From Ruminiclostridium sp. (GTDB lineage: Bacteria; Bacillota; Clostridia; DSM-8532), in NCBI GenBank assembly GCA_003535195.1, contig DOHN01000158.1:1-19655 (forward strand): 19,655 nt of DNA, read 5' to 3'. Positions 1-8,188 of the stretch are shown here, piece after piece. The notes beneath the pieces are model-generated. The model was not told the origin of the DNA. It did not search any database and worked only from the letters and a program-made list of their open reading frames with translations. The stretch's first letter is position 1, and each line of letters begins with the position of its first letter. Made by a program: the position numbers and the translations under genes.

Positions 1-954
1 TTCAAAAAAAGGAAGGGTTTTAAGGCCGGTCTTTTTCTTTTTATTGCTATTCTCTCACTCTCCACCTCTATTATTTGGGATATAGAAATAACCGCTGAGA
101 ACCCGGAAATTGTGCCGCAGGTTATGAATGTATTAAATATGGAGAAAATAGGAAGAGGAAGCTTTAAAGCCGGTCTGAATCCCAAGGAAATTGCCTCCCG
201 GATTGTTTTGAATGTGGATGGTATTGCCTGGGCAGGAGTTGAAATTCGGGGCGTTAAATTGCTTGTAAGTATTGAAGACAGCATTGAGAAGCCGCCGCTG
301 ATAAATAGCAATGAGTCTTTTGACGTTGTGGCTAAGCGGGATGGCCTAATTACGATTTTTGAGGTCTATGCAGGCACGGCTAAAGCGAAAGAGGGAGATA
401 CGGTCAAAAAAGGACAGCTTCTTATTTCGGGGAAGCTTGAGAGCAAGTATCCGGAGTTTGGAGCCCGGGATGTCCACGCGCTGGGCCGTGTCATTGCCCG
501 AACATGGTACGAGAGTTCCCAGCCGGTATCCCCCCAGTATACTCAAAGGCTTCGGTCGGGCAGGTCCCATGAGGCCTATTATGTAAAATTTCTGGATTGG
601 AAATGGAAGCTCCCGGGCAAAAGGAATGGTTTTGGAATATCGGAGGTTTCCGCCTATGACAGGACTCTGGCGGGACCCTTCGGATTAAAACTCCCCATAG
701 GGTTGACGGTTGAAACAAGCTTTGAAATAATAGAAAGGCAAGTAAGCTTAACTCCTGAGGAGGCTGTGAGTATTGCCGAGGAAATGGCCAGGACGGAGCT
801 GTCCCGGTGCCTGCCGCCCGATTGCAAAGTAGTGGATGAAAAAGTGAAGCAAATTAGCACTGACGGCAACCCAACACATATACAGGTTGTTTTGGAATGC
901 GAGGAAAACATTGCGGAGTTAGCGTCTGAACCGAATATTGCACAAGGAAGGTAA
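1..954 (+). CDS. yqfD: Sporulation protein YqfD (5' end outside window)
   Basis: The reading frame is open from the first base, so the gene starts upstream of the window; 317 C-terminal residues are visible and the family is usually about 400. A hydrophobic segment lies at visible residues 8-26, followed by a long soluble part that should sit outside the cytoplasm. Family traits seen are a repeated xGxFKxG-type segment, a GDTVKKGQLL stretch resembling a barrel-sandwich fold, and an RTWYE motif near the middle. YqfD proteins are sporulation proteins, usually made in the mother cell and encoded between yqfC and phoH. The phoH gene follows 6 bp after the stop. An internal GTG at 112 is open in the same frame but falls after the membrane segment, so I do not take it as the start. 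Identification rests on sequence pattern plus synteny. Confidence 0.88.
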   Translation, partial: FKKRKGFKAGLFLFIAILSLSTSIIWDIEITAENPEIVPQVMNVLNMEKIGRGSFKAGLNPKEIASRIVLNVDGIAWAGVEIRGVKLLVSIEDSIEKPPLINSNESFDVVAKRDGLITIFEVYAGTAKAKEGDTVKKGQLLISGKLESKYPEFGARDVHALGRVIARTWYESSQPVSPQYTQRLRSGRSHEAYYVKFLDWKWKLPGKRNGFGISEVSAYDRTLAGPFGLKLPIGLTVETSFEIIERQVSLTPEEAVSIAEEMARTELSRCLPPDCKVVDEKVKQISTDGNPTHIQVVLECEENIAELASEPNIAQGR

Positions 955-960
955 AAATTA

Positions 961-1935
961 TTGGATACAGTTGTAGAAAGGCTGATTGAGCTGCCTGATC
1001 CGGAACAGACAGCCAATGTATTTGGGACCAATGATAAAAATATAAAATTGATTGAAGATAAATTGGATGTAAAAATAACCGCCAGAAACAGTGAATTGCA
1101 TATAACAGGTTTTGAGAGCCGGGCCGATCTGGCCGTGGATCTTTTGAAAAAGCTCATGCTTATTGCAATGAACGGCGACATAGTAACCGAGCAGAATGTC
1201 CGGTATTTGATGGAGCTTTCGGAAGAAGAAAGAATAAGGATGGATGAGCTGCCCATTGACCAGGTCTGTGTGACCTACCGGGGAAAGCCCATCAAATCCA
1301 AAACCTTCGGCCAAAAAAAATACGTGGAATCGATGCGGAGGCATCCCATTGTTTTCGGTATCGGGCCGGCCGGTACAGGAAAGACCTTTCTGGCAGTGGC
1401 TATCGCTGTTAAGGCATTTCGTGAAAAGCTTGTGAGCCGGATCATCCTCACCCGCCCGGCGGTAGAGGCCGGCGAGCGTCTCGGCTTTTTGCCCGGAGAT
1501 CTTCAGAATAAAGTGGATCCCTACTTGCGTCCCCTTTATGATGCCCTTTATCATATCATGGGCCCCGAAACATATCATACGAATCTGGAAAAGGGCGTTA
1601 TTGAAGTTGCCCCTTTGGCTTACATGCGCGGAAGAACTCTGGATGACTCTTTTATCATTTTGGACGAGGCCCAGAATACCACACCTGAACAGATGAAGAT
1701 GTTTCTTACCAGAATGGGCACAGGTTCCAGAATGGTTATTACCGGCGACATTACGCAAATAGATCTTCCTGGTGACAAAAAATCCGGCCTGAACGAAGCA
1801 AGAAGAATACTGAGCCATGTAGAGGGCTTAAGCTTTGTTTATCTTTCTGAACATGATGTGGTACGGCACGAACTGGTTCAGCGGATCGTCAGGGCCTATG
1901 AAATTGATGCAAAAGGCAGGGGAGGAAATGGTTAA
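961..1935 (+). CDS. phoH: PhoH family P-loop ATPase
   Basis: The 324-residue protein has a KH-like N-terminal region (about residues 25-75) followed by a PhoH-type P-loop ATPase domain. Walker A is GPAGTGKT with Lys141, and Walker B is FIILDEAQN with Asp235-Glu236, a superfamily-1-helicase-like arrangement typical of PhoH. The length is normal for Firmicute PhoH. The start is TTG, with AAGGAAGG at 944-951 placed 9 nt upstream. PhoH proteins are cytoplasmic NTPases linked to RNA metabolism; the exact substrate is not settled. The position between yqfD and the pgpH-ybeY pair, with the last 8 bp shared with pgpH, fits co-transcription and translational coupling, and ties it to the rRNA maturation factor YbeY. 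Confidence 0.95.
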   Translation: MDTVVERLIELPDPEQTANVFGTNDKNIKLIEDKLDVKITARNSELHITGFESRADLAVDLLKKLMLIAMNGDIVTEQNVRYLMELSEEERIRMDELPIDQVCVTYRGKPIKSKTFGQKKYVESMRRHPIVFGIGPAGTGKTFLAVAIAVKAFREKLVSRIILTRPAVEAGERLGFLPGDLQNKVDPYLRPLYDALYHIMGPETYHTNLEKGVIEVAPLAYMRGRTLDDSFIILDEAQNTTPEQMKMFLTRMGTGSRMVITGDITQIDLPGDKKSGLNEARRILSHVEGLSFVYLSEHDVVRHELVQRIVRAYEIDAKGRGGNG

Positions 1936-4174
1936 GAAAAACCATAAACATGCGGACTCCAAGTTTTATAAATACTTCAGAAGCAAATTGTTTCAAAGGA
2001 TCATAGTCCTGGTGGGCACCTGGCTCATATTATCCTCTGTGGTAGCCTATGAGGCGGCGCCCAAAAAATATAAGCTGGCAGTGGGTAATGTATCCGTTTA
2101 CGATATCCAGGCTCCTAGGGATATTGAAAATAAGCTTAAAACCAGGGAAAATGCAGAGAAGAAAGCCTCCGGGCTGACGCCGGTGATCATTGATATCCCC
2201 AATGCCAACAATGATATGCTAAACGGCGCCTATGAATACTTTGACGGTCTTGAACAGCTGATCAGGAAGTTAAATGGTTCGAAAAAGGATGGCCTCTCCG
2301 ACGAAGTCTTCAGGCAATACGATCCGGAAGGCGTATACAGCGTTCTTTTTGAGCTGGACGAGCCTGACAGGCTGCTGCTTTTTTCCGAAAAGGGCTTGGA
2401 TGATCTTGAAGCTATAAAAAATCGCATTATCAGAACGGTCATTCCCGGATTGACCCTGAAAAAGCTCATGGCCGAGGACCTGAATATGGAAATCCAACGG
2501 AGTCTTCAAAGCCTGGAGTCTCCTTCGGAGGACGCCATGCCGGCGTTGCTCTCCGAGGATGTTTTATATAAGGTGATCAAGCCTAACAGCAAAATTGACG
2601 AAGAGGCTACCCAGGCCCAAAGGGATGCCTTTATAGAGAGCTATACCAAGGAAAACCCGGTGATCATTTATAAGGATGAAAGAATTATCAGTAAGGATGA
2701 TATCGTCACTGAAGATAAATTTGAGGTTTTAAAGGAGCTCAACTACATAGACAGTGAGGGCAAACCGGATTATCTTCTATATGTGGCAGTGTTTCTCATT
2801 ATCTTCCTGCTCCTGCTCTTAACTCTGCTGTATTTTCAGAACTTTCACCCCAAAATCTTCGGTGACCGGAATTCGATCTGGCTCATTTGTGTGATCATTC
2901 TGATCACCACGTTTTTTGCTTGGGTCATGCGGGAGTTTGTGCCGGATTTCTCTTACCTGCTCATGCCCATTTATATTGCCCCGGTTCTGATCGCTATTTT
3001 TCTGGGCGTGGAGCCTGCCGTTGCGGTCAATTTGATGCTGACTTTCAGCTTCGGCCTGATGGTCAGCGAGAATTATGAGTTTTTACTCATGTCCCTTGTC
3101 GGAGGTACCTTTGCCGCATTCTTTACGTTCAATGCCACCCAGAGACGGAAAATCTCATGGACAGGGGTTGTATTAGGATTTATCAATGCGCTTATCATCG
3201 TGTTTACTGGAATCATAAACAAAAAAAGCCTGGAAAGTCTCTTAAACGACGGCGGGCTTGCTTTTATCAGCGGCTTGTTTTCAATGATTCTGGCTATCGG
3301 AATTATGCCGTTTCTCGAAACAACCTTTAATATCGTGACGCCCCTTAAGCTGCTGGAGTTGGCTGATCCCAACCATCCGCTTCTAAAAAGGCTTTTAATG
3401 GAGGCGCCGGGCACTTACCACCATAGTTTGATGGTCGGAAACCTGGCTGAGGCAGCCACAAGAGAAATTGGGGGAAATGCTCTCGTATCCCGGGTGGGCG
3501 CTTACTTCCACGATGTTGGAAAGCTAAAGAGGCCCCAGTTTTTTAAAGAGAATCAGATCAGCAGCAATCCCCATGACAGGCTTACCCCTAATTTAAGCGC
3601 GCTGGTTATTACCTCCCATACGAAAGACGGCGAAGAGCTTGCCCAGAAATATCATCTTCCGAAGATCATCAGCGATATTATCGTACAGCATCATGGAACG
3701 ACCCTGATCGTCTATTTTTATCACAAGGCTTCCCAGAGTGACAAAGGGGAAGAATTGAAGGAAGAGACCTTCCGCTACGAAGGTCCGGTGCCTGATACCA
3801 GGGAGGCCGCAGTGGTCATGCTGGCCGATTCGGTAGAGGCTGCTGTCCGTTCCATGCCTGAAAAAACCCAGGGCAAGATTGAAGGACTGGTGCACAAAAT
3901 TATTAAGGACAAACTGGATGACGGGCAGCTTGACAGGTGCGATCTGACCCTGAAGGACTTAAGCACCATTGCCGATAGCTTTATGCAGGTATTAAGCGGT
4001 GTATTCCACGAACGAATTGAATATCCCGATCTGGAAAAGAAAGATAGTTTGATTGATCTGGATAACAGCATATATAATATAAAAGCGCAGAAAAACGATG
4101 GGAGGAAAATAAGCAGTGAAACTGGCCATATACAACCGTCAGAAGAGTTTGAAGATCCCAAAGGAAACCATTAA
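1928..4174 (+). CDS. pgpH: 7TM-HD membrane phosphohydrolase, PgpH/YqfF family (c-di-AMP phosphodiesterase)
   Basis: The start is ATG at 1928, 2 nt after GGGGAGG, overlapping the phoH stop by 8 bp and giving 748 residues; an earlier in-frame ATG at 1835 lies deep inside phoH and is rejected. Order of domains: short cytoplasmic tail, one membrane helix (about 20-40), a large extracytoplasmic 7TMR-HDED domain (about 45-270), a cluster of membrane helices (about 285-480), and a cytoplasmic HD domain. The HD domain shows His498-His499 in PGTYHHS and the metal-binding His528-Asp529 in FHDVGK. Listeria PgpH, the characterised member, hydrolyses c-di-AMP to pApA; the same reaction is inferred here. 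The C-terminus overlaps ybeY by 59 bp. Substrate assignment is by family only. Confidence 0.93.
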   Translation: MVKKNHKHADSKFYKYFRSKLFQRIIVLVGTWLILSSVVAYEAAPKKYKLAVGNVSVYDIQAPRDIENKLKTRENAEKKASGLTPVIIDIPNANNDMLNGAYEYFDGLEQLIRKLNGSKKDGLSDEVFRQYDPEGVYSVLFELDEPDRLLLFSEKGLDDLEAIKNRIIRTVIPGLTLKKLMAEDLNMEIQRSLQSLESPSEDAMPALLSEDVLYKVIKPNSKIDEEATQAQRDAFIESYTKENPVIIYKDERIISKDDIVTEDKFEVLKELNYIDSEGKPDYLLYVAVFLIIFLLLLLTLLYFQNFHPKIFGDRNSIWLICVIILITTFFAWVMREFVPDFSYLLMPIYIAPVLIAIFLGVEPAVAVNLMLTFSFGLMVSENYEFLLMSLVGGTFAAFFTFNATQRRKISWTGVVLGFINALIIVFTGIINKKSLESLLNDGGLAFISGLFSMILAIGIMPFLETTFNIVTPLKLLELADPNHPLLKRLLMEAPGTYHHSLMVGNLAEAATREIGGNALVSRVGAYFHDVGKLKRPQFFKENQISSNPHDRLTPNLSALVITSHTKDGEELAQKYHLPKIISDIIVQHHGTTLIVYFYHKASQSDKGEELKEETFRYEGPVPDTREAAVVMLADSVEAAVRSMPEKTQGKIEGLVHKIIKDKLDDGQLDRCDLTLKDLSTIADSFMQVLSGVFHERIEYPDLEKKDSLIDLDNSIYNIKAQKNDGRKISSETGHIQPSEEFEDPKGNH

Positions 4175-4604
4175 GCTCATGGAAAAAGCAGTCAGGCTTT
4201 GTGTCAGGAAGGAGGATTTTTCCTATTCCTGCGAGGCCTTTATCATTCTGACCGATAATGCCGCCATTAAGGAGATAAACAAGCAGCACCGGGGCATTGA
4301 CAAAGCCACGGATGTCCTTTCCTTTCCCCTTCTGGACTATGTGGACGGAGAACCTGAAATTCTACCCGGGGATATCGATCCTGAGACCAACCGCATTTCG
4401 CTGGGCGACATCGTGATTTCCACAGAAAAGGCGGCCGAACAGGCCGAGAGCTACGGTCACTCTCTGGAAAGGGAGCTTTCGTTTTTAGCTGTTCATGGAA
4501 TACTGCACCTGCTGGGCTATGACCATATGGATGCGGAACAGGAAAAAATCATGTTTGATAAGCAGGAGCAAGTTCTTGAGGAGCTGGACATCAAAAGGGA
4601 ATAA
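4116..4604 (+). CDS. ybeY: Endoribonuclease YbeY, 16S rRNA maturation factor
   Basis: This 162-residue protein carries the diagnostic HGxLHLxGYDH motif: His127, His131 and His137 should bind one zinc. A TDVLSFP segment precedes it, as in other YbeY proteins. YbeY acts in the cytoplasm in 16S rRNA 3'-end processing and ribosome quality control. The start is GTG at 4116 with GGAGGAA at 4101-4107, 8 nt upstream; this start gives the normal N-terminus of the family and places the first 59 bp inside the end of pgpH in another frame. An ATG 64 bp further on has no clear ribosome site and would remove the first strand. It sits between pgpH and dgkA as in most Firmicutes. Confidence 0.96.
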   Translation: MKLAIYNRQKSLKIPKETIKLMEKAVRLCVRKEDFSYSCEAFIILTDNAAIKEINKQHRGIDKATDVLSFPLLDYVDGEPEILPGDIDPETNRISLGDIVISTEKAAEQAESYGHSLERELSFLAVHGILHLLGYDHMDAEQEKIMFDKQEQVLEELDIKRE

Positions 4605-4614
4605 GCTGAATAAT

Positions 4615-5016
4615 ATGAAGAACGGAAATGAAGACTATTTAAAAAACAAAACATTGTCGGAGAGCTTTCAAAATGCCGCCAGCGGTTTTCGCCAGGCCGT
4701 CATATCCGAAAGAAATATGCGGATCCATCTGCTGTCCGTGCTCCTTGTTGTGCGCGCGGGAATTTTTTTTAAAATCGATTCGGTCAGGTGGGCTGTTCTG
4801 ATGCTGGCCATTGGCCTTGTTCTGGTATGCGAGCTCATCAATACCTCTATTGAAGAGCTCACCGATATGGTTACCACCGAGTATTCGGACAAAGCCAAAA
4901 ATGTAAAAGATATTGGGGCGGCGGCGGTGCTGGTAGCCTCTGTCATCTCGGTCATTGTGGGGGTTATGGTGCTTTGCCGGCCGATTTTGAATTTTATTAT
5001 AAAATTGAGGTTTTAA
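4615..5016 (+). CDS. dgkA: Diacylglycerol kinase-type lipid kinase (undecaprenol/diacylglycerol kinase, DgkA family)
   Basis: A 133-residue integral membrane protein with the prokaryotic DgkA layout: an amphipathic N-terminus with SERNxRIH (Glu32), then three hydrophobic segments at about 38-56, 59-77 and 100-122. The active-site signature CELINTSIE contains Glu73, Asn76 and Glu80, followed by the conserved acidic EYSDKAKNxKDIGAAAVL stretch. In Gram-positive bacteria the family mostly phosphorylates undecaprenol, recycling the cell-wall lipid carrier; that specificity is inferred. The ATG at 4615 is taken as start although AAAAGGGA at 4593-4600 lies 14 nt away. A CTG at 4606, 5 nt from that site, would add three residues, so the start is uncertain. 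The gene begins 10 bp after ybeY. Confidence 0.9.
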   Translation: MKNGNEDYLKNKTLSESFQNAASGFRQAVISERNMRIHLLSVLLVVRAGIFFKIDSVRWAVLMLAIGLVLVCELINTSIEELTDMVTTEYSDKAKNVKDIGAAAVLVASVISVIVGVMVLCRPILNFIIKLRF

Positions 5017-5017
5017 G

Positions 5018-5695
5018 ATGAATAATTTGACACTTGAAGATATTATTATCATGGTGCCCATTCTCTTGATCGCTCTGCCGTTTCATGAGTTTTCCCATGG
5101 ATGGGTTGCCTATAAGATGGGGGATCCGACAGCCAAATATGCCGGCCGTCTTACCTTAAACCCATTCAAGCATTTGGATCTTGTGGGAACCATTATGATG
5201 TTCGCGGCAGGTGTCGGCTGGGCCAAACCTGTTCCCATCAACCCCATTTATTTCAAAAACCGCCGTACAGGCACCATTCTGGTTTCCCTGGCGGGACCGC
5301 TTTCAAATCTGGTCTTGAGTTTTTTCAGCATGCTTGTCTGGGGTGTCATAGTAAAGCTTGTTTCGGCGGGTGTGATTCCGGTCCAAACAGATATTGCGGT
5401 ACGGATTCTTATGACGGCTGAAACATTTTTTTTAACGCTGATTATTGTCAATATCAGCCTTGCGGTGTTCAATATGATCCCTGTTCCGCCGCTGGATGGC
5501 TCCCGGCTGATTTCCTCCTTTATTCCGGAAGAGAGCTATTACCGTTTTGCACGCTTTGAGCAATACATCGGACTTGCTTTTCTGGCACTGGTAGTATTCC
5601 TGCCCGATAATTTATTCGGCAACTTTCTGAATTTTTTTGTGACGCCCATTTATACCAGTATGGCTGCCGCGGTGCAATTCATTCTGAGAATATAA
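5018..5695 (+). CDS. Site-2-protease-family (M50) membrane metalloprotease
   Basis: A 225-residue polytopic membrane protein. The zinc protease motif HEFSH lies at residues 23-27 (His23, Glu24, His27) in the first membrane segment. The third ligand, Asp160, lies in FNMIPVPPLDGSR, the usual NPxPPLDG-type motif of the family. Between them are GWAKPVPINP and LAGPLSNL, typical of the short M50 group without a PDZ domain (Bacillus YwhC-like). It should cleave membrane-embedded substrates, but none can be named; it is too short and too unlike SpoIVFB or RseP to be assigned to their pathways. It starts 1 bp after the dgkA stop with GAGG at 5007-5010, so it is coupled to the upstream genes. Confidence 0.92.
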   Translation: MNNLTLEDIIIMVPILLIALPFHEFSHGWVAYKMGDPTAKYAGRLTLNPFKHLDLVGTIMMFAAGVGWAKPVPINPIYFKNRRTGTILVSLAGPLSNLVLSFFSMLVWGVIVKLVSAGVIPVQTDIAVRILMTAETFFLTLIIVNISLAVFNMIPVPPLDGSRLISSFIPEESYYRFARFEQYIGLAFLALVVFLPDNLFGNFLNFFVTPIYTSMAAAVQFILRI

Positions 5696-5724
5696 CGGGC
5701 CAAAAGGCAGGAATGGCTTCCTAC

Positions 5725-5754
5725 TGGACAAAACAGCGGGATTTGATGTAACAT
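5725..5754 (+). promoter_or_regulatory. Possible weak sigma-A promoter ahead of trpS
   Basis: TGGACA at 5725-5730 and TAACAT at 5749-5754, spaced by 18 nt, give 5/6 and 4/6 matches to the sigma-A boxes within the 93-bp gap before trpS. A 5-bp hairpin (5709-5722) precedes it. There is no T-box-like leader. The match could be chance; the gap itself is the only support. Confidence 0.22.
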
Positions 5755-5788
5755 GGGTATGACAAGTTTATCAACAGGAGTGGAATCA

Positions 5789-6784
5789 ATGGAGACAAAA
5801 TCAGTTATAGTAAGCGGTATGCGGCCAACAGGCGCAATGCATCTGGGGAATTATTTCGGCGCCCTGGAAAATTGGATCAGGCTCCAGAATGAATATGATT
5901 GCCTATTCTTTGTCGCAGATTATCACGCTCTGACAACGGGATATGAAGACACGGAAGGGTTCAGGGATAATATCACCAATCTGCTGGTTGACTGGCTGGC
6001 GGCAGGTCTTGATCCGGAACGGTGCACCTTTTTTCTCCAGAGCAGCATAAGCCAGCATGCAGAACTGCATCTGCTGTTTTCCATGAATATTCCTCTGGCA
6101 TGGCTTTACCGCTGCCCTACCTACAAGGATCAGCTGGCTCAGATGAAAGAGAAGAATATTACCACTTACGGTTTTTTAGGATATCCCTGTTTAATGGCAT
6201 CGGACATCCTTTTATACAAAGCTGGTTACGTGCCTGTGGGCGAGGATCAGCTGCCCCATCTGGAGCTCACCCGTGAAATTGCCCGGCGCTTTAACTATTT
6301 ATATAATACCGAGGTATTTCCCGAGCCGCAGCCCCTGTTAACCAAGGCGAAGGTGCTTCCCGGCCTGGATGGGCGCAAGATGAGCAAAAGCTATAACAAT
6401 ACCATCGCTCTTTCAGACAGCCCTGAAGTGGTACAGAAAAAAGTGATGAGCATGGTGACCGACCCTGAAAGAATCCATAAAACCGACCCGGGCCATCCGG
6501 AAGTCTGCTCGGTATTTGCATACCACAAGCTGTTTTCCGAGACCGAGGCGGAGGAAGTGGAGCGCCAGTGCAAAGATGGTGAAATTGGCTGCGTTGCCTG
6601 TAAAAAGAAGCTGGCTCAAAATGTGGCCAAGTTCATGACGCCTATCTACGAAAGAAGACAGGAATGGATCAAACGGCCTGATGATATCAAGGATATTATC
6701 AGGCAGGGAAATAAAAAGGTTAGAATACTTGCAGAAAAAACCATGGCCGATGTGCGAAAGGCCATGAAAATTGACTGGATCTAA
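5789..6784 (+). CDS. trpS: Tryptophanyl-tRNA synthetase with predicted [4Fe-4S] cysteine motif
   Basis: A class I aminoacyl-tRNA synthetase that charges tRNA-Trp in the cytoplasm. The HIGH-type signature is PTGAMHLGN (residues 13-21) and the KMSKS loop is Lys197-Ser201. The start is ATG at 5789, because AGGAG at 5776-5780 is 8 nt away and the product (331 residues) then has the normal bacterial length; an in-frame ATG at 5753 would add 12 residues and lacks a ribosome site. Cys240, Cys261, Cys268 and Cys271 form C-x20-C-x6-C-x2-C, close to the C-x22-C-x6-C-x2-C that binds a [4Fe-4S] cluster in Thermotoga maritima TrpRS. No T-box leader is visible in the 93 bp upstream. It lies 9 bp before scpA. 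Confidence 0.96.
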   Translation: METKSVIVSGMRPTGAMHLGNYFGALENWIRLQNEYDCLFFVADYHALTTGYEDTEGFRDNITNLLVDWLAAGLDPERCTFFLQSSISQHAELHLLFSMNIPLAWLYRCPTYKDQLAQMKEKNITTYGFLGYPCLMASDILLYKAGYVPVGEDQLPHLELTREIARRFNYLYNTEVFPEPQPLLTKAKVLPGLDGRKMSKSYNNTIALSDSPEVVQKKVMSMVTDPERIHKTDPGHPEVCSVFAYHKLFSETEAEEVERQCKDGEIGCVACKKKLAQNVAKFMTPIYERRQEWIKRPDDIKDIIRQGNKKVRILAEKTMADVRKAMKIDWI

Positions 6785-6793
6785 GAGGTCAAT

Positions 6794-7579
6794 ATGAAAA
6801 GTGCCTTAACCGATGCATGCACCCTAAAACTTGAAAACTTTGAGGGCCCTTTTGACTTATTGTTTTATCTGATTGAGAAAAATCAGATAGATCTCTATGA
6901 TATACCTATTTCAGAGATCACCGACCAATATCTGGATTACTTGAATGCCATGCAGGAATTGGATCTGGAGATTGCTTCCGAATTTTTGGTGATGGCGGCC
7001 ACACTGCTCCATATCAAATCCCGGATGCTGCTGCCCAGCAGGGAAACCCTGGCCGAAGATGAAACAGATCCCAGGGAGGAGCTGATTTTAAGGCTCGTCG
7101 AATACAAAAAGTATAAAGAGGTTTCAGAGGTGCTGAAACAGCGGGAAACCCAATGGGAATGTGTTCATTACAAGCTTCCGGAAGCCCTTCCTGAAGCCGC
7201 CCATGAGGTGGAGCTGGACGTATCTCCCGAAATATTGCGGTCCTGCCTCATTCAGATAATGCAGCGTTATCATGAAAAAATGAATGATGTGTCTCAAAAA
7301 ATGCATAGGATCCTCAATCGTGAAAAGGTTTCTCTGAGGGCCAAGGTAAAGGAACTTTTGACTATATTGGGAAGGGGCATTAAGATCCGCTTTTCAAGGC
7401 TTTATGATTTGACAAAATCCAGCAAACTGGAAGTGGCTACAGGCTTTCTGGCCATGCTGGAAATTGTGAAGGTGGGGCGTGCTGAGATTGAGCAGCCCAC
7501 AGACTTTGGGGAAATTACCATCATGCCCGCCGGCAGCTGCAGCTTTGCGGAACCCATCAATATTCATGAGGATGATTGA
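6794..7579 (+). CDS. scpA: Segregation and condensation protein A (kleisin)
   Basis: The 261-residue protein is the kleisin that bridges SMC heads and binds ScpB, forming the bacterial condensin that organises and segregates the chromosome. The N-terminus shows the ScpA hallmark FEGPFDLLFYLIEKNQIDLYD followed by the ISEITDQYLDYL and EFLVMAATLLHIKSR segments, the helical part that contacts the SMC neck. The C-terminal region (about 185-245) is the winged-helix part that contacts the SMC head. Start ATG at 6794 with AAGAGGT 4 nt upstream, 9 bp after trpS. The stop lies 2 bp before the scpB ATG, so the two partners are translationally coupled. Confidence 0.97.
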   Translation: MKSALTDACTLKLENFEGPFDLLFYLIEKNQIDLYDIPISEITDQYLDYLNAMQELDLEIASEFLVMAATLLHIKSRMLLPSRETLAEDETDPREELILRLVEYKKYKEVSEVLKQRETQWECVHYKLPEALPEAAHEVELDVSPEILRSCLIQIMQRYHEKMNDVSQKMHRILNREKVSLRAKVKELLTILGRGIKIRFSRLYDLTKSSKLEVATGFLAMLEIVKVGRAEIEQPTDFGEITIMPAGSCSFAEPINIHEDD

Positions 7580-7581
7580 AT

Positions 7582-8133
7582 ATGAATTCTGTTCCAGAAT
7601 CGGAAATCATTATAGAAGCTCTCCTTTTTGCTTCCGGCGATCCGGTCTCATTGGAAAAAATAGCCGATATTATAGGCTATGACAAAAAAACTGCCCGGGG
7701 CATCATGACCAGCCTGATCAATAAATACCAAAACTCAGCCCGGGGCATCATGCTTCGTGAGATTGACGAGGGCTATCAGCTCTGCACCAAGCCTGAGCTG
7801 GACGAGTATATCGTTAAGCTGGGGGCCGCGAGGAAAAAGCAGGGACTTACCCCTGCGGCCTATGAAACACTTTCCGTTATTGCCTATAATCAGCCTGTTA
7901 CCAGGGCGTTTATTGAGCAGATCAGGGGAGTGAACAGCGACAGTGTTTTACAGAAGCTTATGGAGCGGAACTTAGTTTATGAGGCCGGAAGGGATGATAC
8001 CCCCGGAAAGCCCAAGCTCTATAAGACAACGGAAGAATTCCTGCGAATCTTCGGTTTCTCTTCCATCAAAGATCTTCCTCCCCTTGGAATGAATGAAATC
8101 CAGGAAGTAATGGAAAATATTCCGTTGGATTAG
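7582..8133 (+). CDS. scpB: Segregation and condensation protein B
   Basis: A 183-residue protein made of two winged-helix domains (about 5-80 and 88-165) that dimerises and binds the ScpA kleisin in the SMC complex. Family segments seen are IIEALLFASGDPVSLEKIA near the N-terminus, GLTPAAYETLSVIAYNQPVTR at the start of the second domain, and the C-terminal KPKLYKTTEEFLRIFG. ATG at 7582 is preferred because GAGG at 7568-7571 is then 10 nt away; a TTG at 7576, overlapping the scpA stop, would add two residues with only 4 nt spacing. It directly follows scpA, the nearly universal arrangement. Confidence 0.96.
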   Translation: MNSVPESEIIIEALLFASGDPVSLEKIADIIGYDKKTARGIMTSLINKYQNSARGIMLREIDEGYQLCTKPELDEYIVKLGAARKKQGLTPAAYETLSVIAYNQPVTRAFIEQIRGVNSDSVLQKLMERNLVYEAGRDDTPGKPKLYKTTEEFLRIFGFSSIKDLPPLGMNEIQEVMENIPLD

Positions 8134-8188
8134 ACGATGTGGAATAAATTGCTAAAACCCGGAAAACATAGAGTATGGAGGTACTTTG

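Noticed and set aside
1..111. yqfD starting at GTG 112
   Set aside because: The frame is open to the window edge and encodes the expected membrane helix before that codon, so the gene is cut by the window and does not start there.
654..1818. Long minus-strand open frames opposite yqfD and phoH (200 and 286 codons)
   Set aside because: They lie wholly across well-identified plus-strand genes, lack ribosome sites and have low-complexity translations without family motifs, so they are shadows of the real codon pattern.
5696..5788. T-box or trp attenuator upstream of trpS
   Set aside because: The 93-bp gap is too short for a T-box, has no T-box sequence or terminator T-tract, and the only hairpin has a 5-bp stem.
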